Below, in pieces: positions 39,941 through 42,983 of a stretch of 42,983 bases of DNA (position 1 is its first letter; every line of letters begins with the position of its first letter). The position numbers and the translations under genes are program-made. Under the pieces are notes generated by a model. That model was not told where the DNA came from. It searched no databases and saw nothing but the letters and a program-made list of their open reading frames with translations. Origin of the DNA: a virus. Location: IMG/VR virus record IMGVR_UViG_3300007541_000042, positions 1-42,983 of that record; one strand, 5' to 3'.

Positions 39941-42900
39941 TTAAGCTAGGTTACCGATTTTAACGCGAATAGTGCCAGAGGAATCTCTAATTTCCATGCG
40001 GTTATTTGTTCCATTCATATTGATAGAACTTGCACCAACCCCATTAGAAACTGTTGGCATTTTAGACCAAGCAGCACCAGTGTATGTCCACATCTGATCA
40101 CTACGCACATGCCAATAGATATCATATTGTTGAACTGCAGATCCTTTTACTGAAAGAACTAAAGCTGACTTATTAGCATCACTGGCAATTGCAGAAGCAG
40201 TATCGATTGCTACAGTAGCACCAGAGTCACCAGTTGTACCTTTAGCTCCGATTGCGCCTGTTCCGCCTTTGTTACCTTTAGCACCTAAGTTACCCTTAGC
40301 ACCAGTAGAACCTTTATCACCTTGGTTTCCCTGAGCACCTTGAACACCTTTAGTGCCTTTAGCCCCAGTAATACCTTTATCACCAGTAGTACCTTTGTCA
40401 CCAGTAGCGCCTTTTTGGCCTTGAGCACCTTTAGTACCTTTAGCCCCAGTTACACCTTTTTGACCTTGGTCGCCTTTCTGTCCAGTGGCACCTTTATCAC
40501 CTTGGGCACCTTTAGTACCTTTAGCTCCGGTTACACCTTTTTGGCCTTTATCACCAGCAATACCTTTTTCGCCAGTAGTACCTTTGTCACCAGTAGCGCC
40601 CTTAATACCTTGAGCACCTTTAGTTCCTTTATCCCCAGTAACACCCTTGTCACCGGTAGTACCTTTGTCACCAGTAGCGCCTTTTTGGCCTTGAGCACCT
40701 TTAGTACCTTTAGCACCTTGCTGACCTTTGTCACCAGTAGTACCTTTGTCCCCTTGAGCACCTTTAGTACCTTGAGCACCCTTGGTACCTTTATCACCAG
40801 TTTGGCCTTTCTGGCCTTGGGCACCTTTCTGGCCTTGGTCACCTTTATCGCCTTGAGCACCCTTAGTGCCTTTGTCTCCGGTTACACCTTTCTGGCCTTG
40901 GTCACCCTTTTGGCCTTGGTCACCTTTATCGCCTTGAGCACCCTTGGTACCTTTATCACCAGTTTGGCCTTTCTGGCCTTGGGCACCTTTCTGGCCTTGG
41001 TCGCCTTTCTGGCCTAAAGTACCCTTGGTACCTTTGTCACCGGTTACACCTTTTTGGCCTTGATCACCTTTTTGTCCAGTGTCACCCTTATCACCCTGAG
41101 CACCTTTAGTACCTTTAGCCCCGGTTACACCTTTTTGACCTTGGTCACCTTTCTGGCCTTGATCGCCTTTCTGACCTAAAGCACCCTTGGTACCTTTATC
41201 ACCAGTTTGGCCTTTCTGGCCTTGGTCACCTTTCTGTCCAGTGTTACCTTTATCGCCCTGAGCACCTTTAGTACCCTTATCTCCAGTAACGCCTTTTTGG
41301 CCTTGGTCGCCTTTCTGACCTTGATCGCCTTTCTGACCTAAAGCACCTTTAGTACCCTTGTCTCCGGTTTGACCTTTTTGACCTTGATCGCCTTTTTGTC
41401 CAGTGTTACCCTTATCGCCTTGGGCACCTTTAGTACCTTTGGCTCCAGTCTGTCCTTTTTGGCCTTGGTCACCCTTTTGGCCTTGGTCACCTTTCTGACC
41501 TAAAGCACCTTTAGTACCTTTGTCTCCAGTTACACCTTTTTGACCTTGGTCGCCTTTCTGTCCAGTGGCACCTTTATCACCTTGGGCACCTTTAGTGCCT
41601 TTGGCTCCAGTAACGCCTTTTTGGCCTTGGTCGCCTTTCTGGCCTTGGTCACCCTTTTGGCCTAAAGTTCCCTTGGTACCTTTATCACCTTGGACACCTT
41701 TCTGGCCTTGATCACCTTTTTGTCCAGTGTTACCCTTATCGCCTTGGGCACCTTTAGTACCTTTAGCCCCGGTTACACCTTTTTGACCTTGGTCACCCTT
41801 TTGGCCTTGGTCACCTTTCTGACCTAAAGTACCTTTAGTACCCTTATCGCCAGTAACGCCTTTTTGACCTTGATCACCTTTCTGTCCAGTGTCACCCTTA
41901 TCGCCTTGGGCACCTTTAGTACCTTTAGCCCCGGTTACACCTTTTTGACCTTGGTCACCTTTCTGGCCTTGGTCACCTTTCTGACCTAAAGCACCTTTAG
42001 TACCCTTATCGCCAGTAACGCCCTTTTGACCTTGATCACCTTTCTGTCCAGTGTCACCTTTATTGCCCTGAGCGCCTTTAGTACCCTTAGCTCCAGTAAC
42101 ACCTTTTTGACCTTGGTCACCTTTCTGGCCTTGATCACCTTTCTGACCTAAAGCACCTTTAGTACCTTTGTCTCCAGTTTGACCTTTCTGGCCTTGGTCA
42201 CCTTTTTGTCCAGTAGTACCTTTATCGCCTTGGGCACCCTTGGTACCTTTGGCACCAGTTTGGCCTTTGTCACCTTGATCGCCTTTTTGCCCCGGATTGC
42301 CTTGCTGGCCTTGAACCCCTTTAACGCCTTGAACACCCTTGGTACCTTTTTCACCAGTAGGGCCTTGAGCACCTTCTACAGTAAATGGATTACTAAAAGA
42401 GGAAGACGTAATATTAGAAGCACTAGCCTCAATAGCATATATTTGCCATCTAATGGCAGTTACCCCGCCGGGAACGTTAGTTGCATTCGGCCACCAAAAA
42501 TAAGTACCGCCATTTGTAGCGAACTCATTTGTAGTACCGGGATTACCTTGTGGCACAAGATTAGATGCACTGTAGTCAATAGGGGCGTTTGTATAATAAG
42601 GAAAGTTTGTTTGTCCGTCATTTCCGGGAGAGCCTTGTATACCTTGACCGCCCTTTAATCCGGGATCTCCCTTATCGCCAATAATTCCCTTTTGACCTTG
42701 AGCACCTTGAACACCTTTTAAGCCTTGAGTACCTTTCTGGCCTTGGTCACCTTTAGTACCCGTAGTACCTTTTTGTCCCTGAGAACCTTTAGTCCCTTGG
42801 TCGCCTTTTTGACCAAGTACCCCTTTGATACCTTTGTCACCAGTTTGACCTTTTTGACCTGTAGTACCCTTTTGACCTTGAGCTCCCTTAATGCCTTGAA

Positions 42901-42983
42901 TACCCTTAGTACCCTTATCACCGGTTTGACCCTTTTGACCTTGAGTACCTTTCTGGCCTAAAGCACCTTTAGTACCTTTATCA
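39941..42983 (-). CDS. Collagen-like phage fibre protein, 5' end beyond right edge
   Basis: The frame is open from the stop at 39941 to the right edge with no ATG in its upper part, so at least 1013 residues are encoded and the start is outside the window; a GTG at 42556 is only an internal valine. Order: Gly-X-Y repeats (42982 to about 42614), a non-collagenous insert of about 80 residues (holding FWWPNATNVPGG and AIRWQIYAIEASA), about 239 more Gly-X-Y triplets (42373-40223), and a 93-residue C-terminal domain ending MEIRDSSGTIRVKIGNLA, an end typical of phage fibres and probably a trimerisation/receptor tip. Proline is nearly absent; Lys fills most Y positions (GQK, GDK, GTK, GAK), many as KGD pairs. 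Confidence 0.93.
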   Translation of the reverse strand, partial: DKGTKGALGQKGTQGQKGQTGDKGTKGIQGIKGAQGQKGTTGQKGQTGDKGIKGVLGQKGDQGTKGSQGQKGTTGTKGDQGQKGTQGLKGVQGAQGQKGIIGDKGDPGLKGGQGIQGSPGNDGQTNFPYYTNAPIDYSASNLVPQGNPGTTNEFATNGGTYFWWPNATNVPGGVTAIRWQIYAIEASASNITSSSFSNPFTVEGAQGPTGEKGTKGVQGVKGVQGQQGNPGQKGDQGDKGQTGAKGTKGAQGDKGTTGQKGDQGQKGQTGDKGTKGALGQKGDQGQKGDQGQKGVTGAKGTKGAQGNKGDTGQKGDQGQKGVTGDKGTKGALGQKGDQGQKGDQGQKGVTGAKGTKGAQGDKGDTGQKGDQGQKGVTGDKGTKGTLGQKGDQGQKGDQGQKGVTGAKGTKGAQGDKGNTGQKGDQGQKGVQGDKGTKGTLGQKGDQGQKGDQGQKGVTGAKGTKGAQGDKGATGQKGDQGQKGVTGDKGTKGALGQKGDQGQKGDQGQKGQTGAKGTKGAQGDKGNTGQKGDQGQKGQTGDKGTKGALGQKGDQGQKGDQGQKGVTGDKGTKGAQGDKGNTGQKGDQGQKGQTGDKGTKGALGQKGDQGQKGDQGQKGVTGAKGTKGAQGDKGDTGQKGDQGQKGVTGDKGTKGTLGQKGDQGQKGAQGQKGQTGDKGTKGAQGDKGDQGQKGDQGQKGVTGDKGTKGAQGDKGDQGQKGAQGQKGQTGDKGTKGAQGTKGAQGDKGTTGDKGQQGAKGTKGAQGQKGATGDKGTTGDKGVTGDKGTKGAQGIKGATGDKGTTGEKGIAGDKGQKGVTGAKGTKGAQGDKGATGQKGDQGQKGVTGAKGTKGAQGQKGATGDKGTTGDKGITGAKGTKGVQGAQGNQGDKGSTGAKGNLGAKGNKGGTGAIGAKGTTGDSGATVAIDTASAIASDANKSALVLSVKGSAVQQYDIYWHVRSDQMWTYTGAAWSKMPTVSNGVGASSINMNGTNNRMEIRDSSGTIRVKIGNLA
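41024..42157 (-). repeat. 162-bp (54-residue) collagen super-repeat, seven copies
   Basis: Within the Gly-X-Y region each block of 18 triplets starts GAL or GTL and ends GDKGTK, repeating seven times over 41024-42157, with a degenerate eighth copy at 40862-41023. Ten of 18 triplets in the consensus have Y-position Lys. Copies are nearly identical in protein but differ at many synonymous codon positions. Another GAL block is seen at the right edge (about 42955-42983). Confidence 0.88.

Noticed and set aside
40322-41017. A 231-codon plus-strand frame in the collagen region
   Set aside because: It is the antisense of the repeated Gly-X-Y codons, with a repetitive Ser/Thr/Phe product. The regular codon pattern creates long open frames on both strands.
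41024-42157. CRISPR-like repeat array
   Set aside because: The 162-bp period is coding, in frame, made only of Gly-X-Y codons and has no spacer structure.
42179-42961. Plus-strand and shifted minus-strand frames at the right edge
   Set aside because: They are shadows of the same collagen-like repeat; only the minus-strand Gly-X-Y frame gives a sensible protein.
1-42983. tRNA genes, integrase or lysogeny genes
   Set aside because: I saw no cloverleaf-like T-arm sequences between genes and no recombinase or CI-like repressor; the lone helix-turn-helix protein at 18366 is not enough to suggest lysogeny.

Overview
The window reads as a lytic, tailed marine-type bacteriophage whose host is probably a Gram-negative bacterium. 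Every gene I can support lies on the minus strand, so transcription runs from high to low coordinates. The replication core is T7-like: a single-subunit RNA polymerase, a gp2.5-like SSB, an exo+ family A DNA polymerase, a 5'-3' exonuclease, a GIY-YIG-type nuclease and a primase-helicase. I see no integrase, lysogeny repressor or tRNA. The presence of class I ribonucleotide reductase, ClpP, a MoxR/VWA pair, FkbM and 2OG oxygenases suggests a genome larger than T7. The host genus cannot be read from the sequence.

Layout in transcription order. (1) 42983-29120, tail and fibre module: a huge collagen-like fibre protein that runs off the right edge, six further structural genes, and a three-domain enzyme (GT25 + PLOD-type glycosyltransferase + lysyl hydroxylase), ended by a strong terminator at 29096-29115. 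(2) 29090-26487, early region: two identical 37-bp TATAAT-bearing repeats precede small membrane and unknown genes and a putative ADP-ribosyltransferase. It ends in a 42-bp hairpin that contains a phage promoter. (3) 26450-14569, RNA polymerase and DNA replication genes, with an internal phage promoter at 18239. (4) 14559-4602, an AAA+ ATPase, dCMP deaminase, NrdA-glutaredoxin, NrdB, a MoxR/VWA system and a glycosyltransferase. (5) 4591-1, another phage promoter, then ClpP, a DUF6445-type oxygenase, a probable terminase small subunit, endolysin with a holin-like partner, and small genes running off the left edge.

Four copies of a T7-like promoter, core [T/C]GATCAC[T/A]CTA[T/A]AG, lie at 39889, 26517, 18239 and 4591 and probably serve the encoded RNA polymerase. 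Early genes would first be read by host RNA polymerase from the 29.0-kb promoters. The polymerase gene lies beyond the hairpin, so readthrough followed by self-activation from the embedded promoter is a plausible switch.

The most interesting system is a possible phage collagen-modification pathway. The fibre protein has hundreds of Gly-X-Y triplets, almost no proline, and lysine at most Y positions, which is where animal lysyl hydroxylases act. The same transcription unit ends with one polypeptide carrying the domains needed to hydroxylate lysine and attach two sugars. Ten small genes or corrected starts were worked out directly from the sequence; the collagen gene is open to the window edge because it contains no stop and no ATG there.
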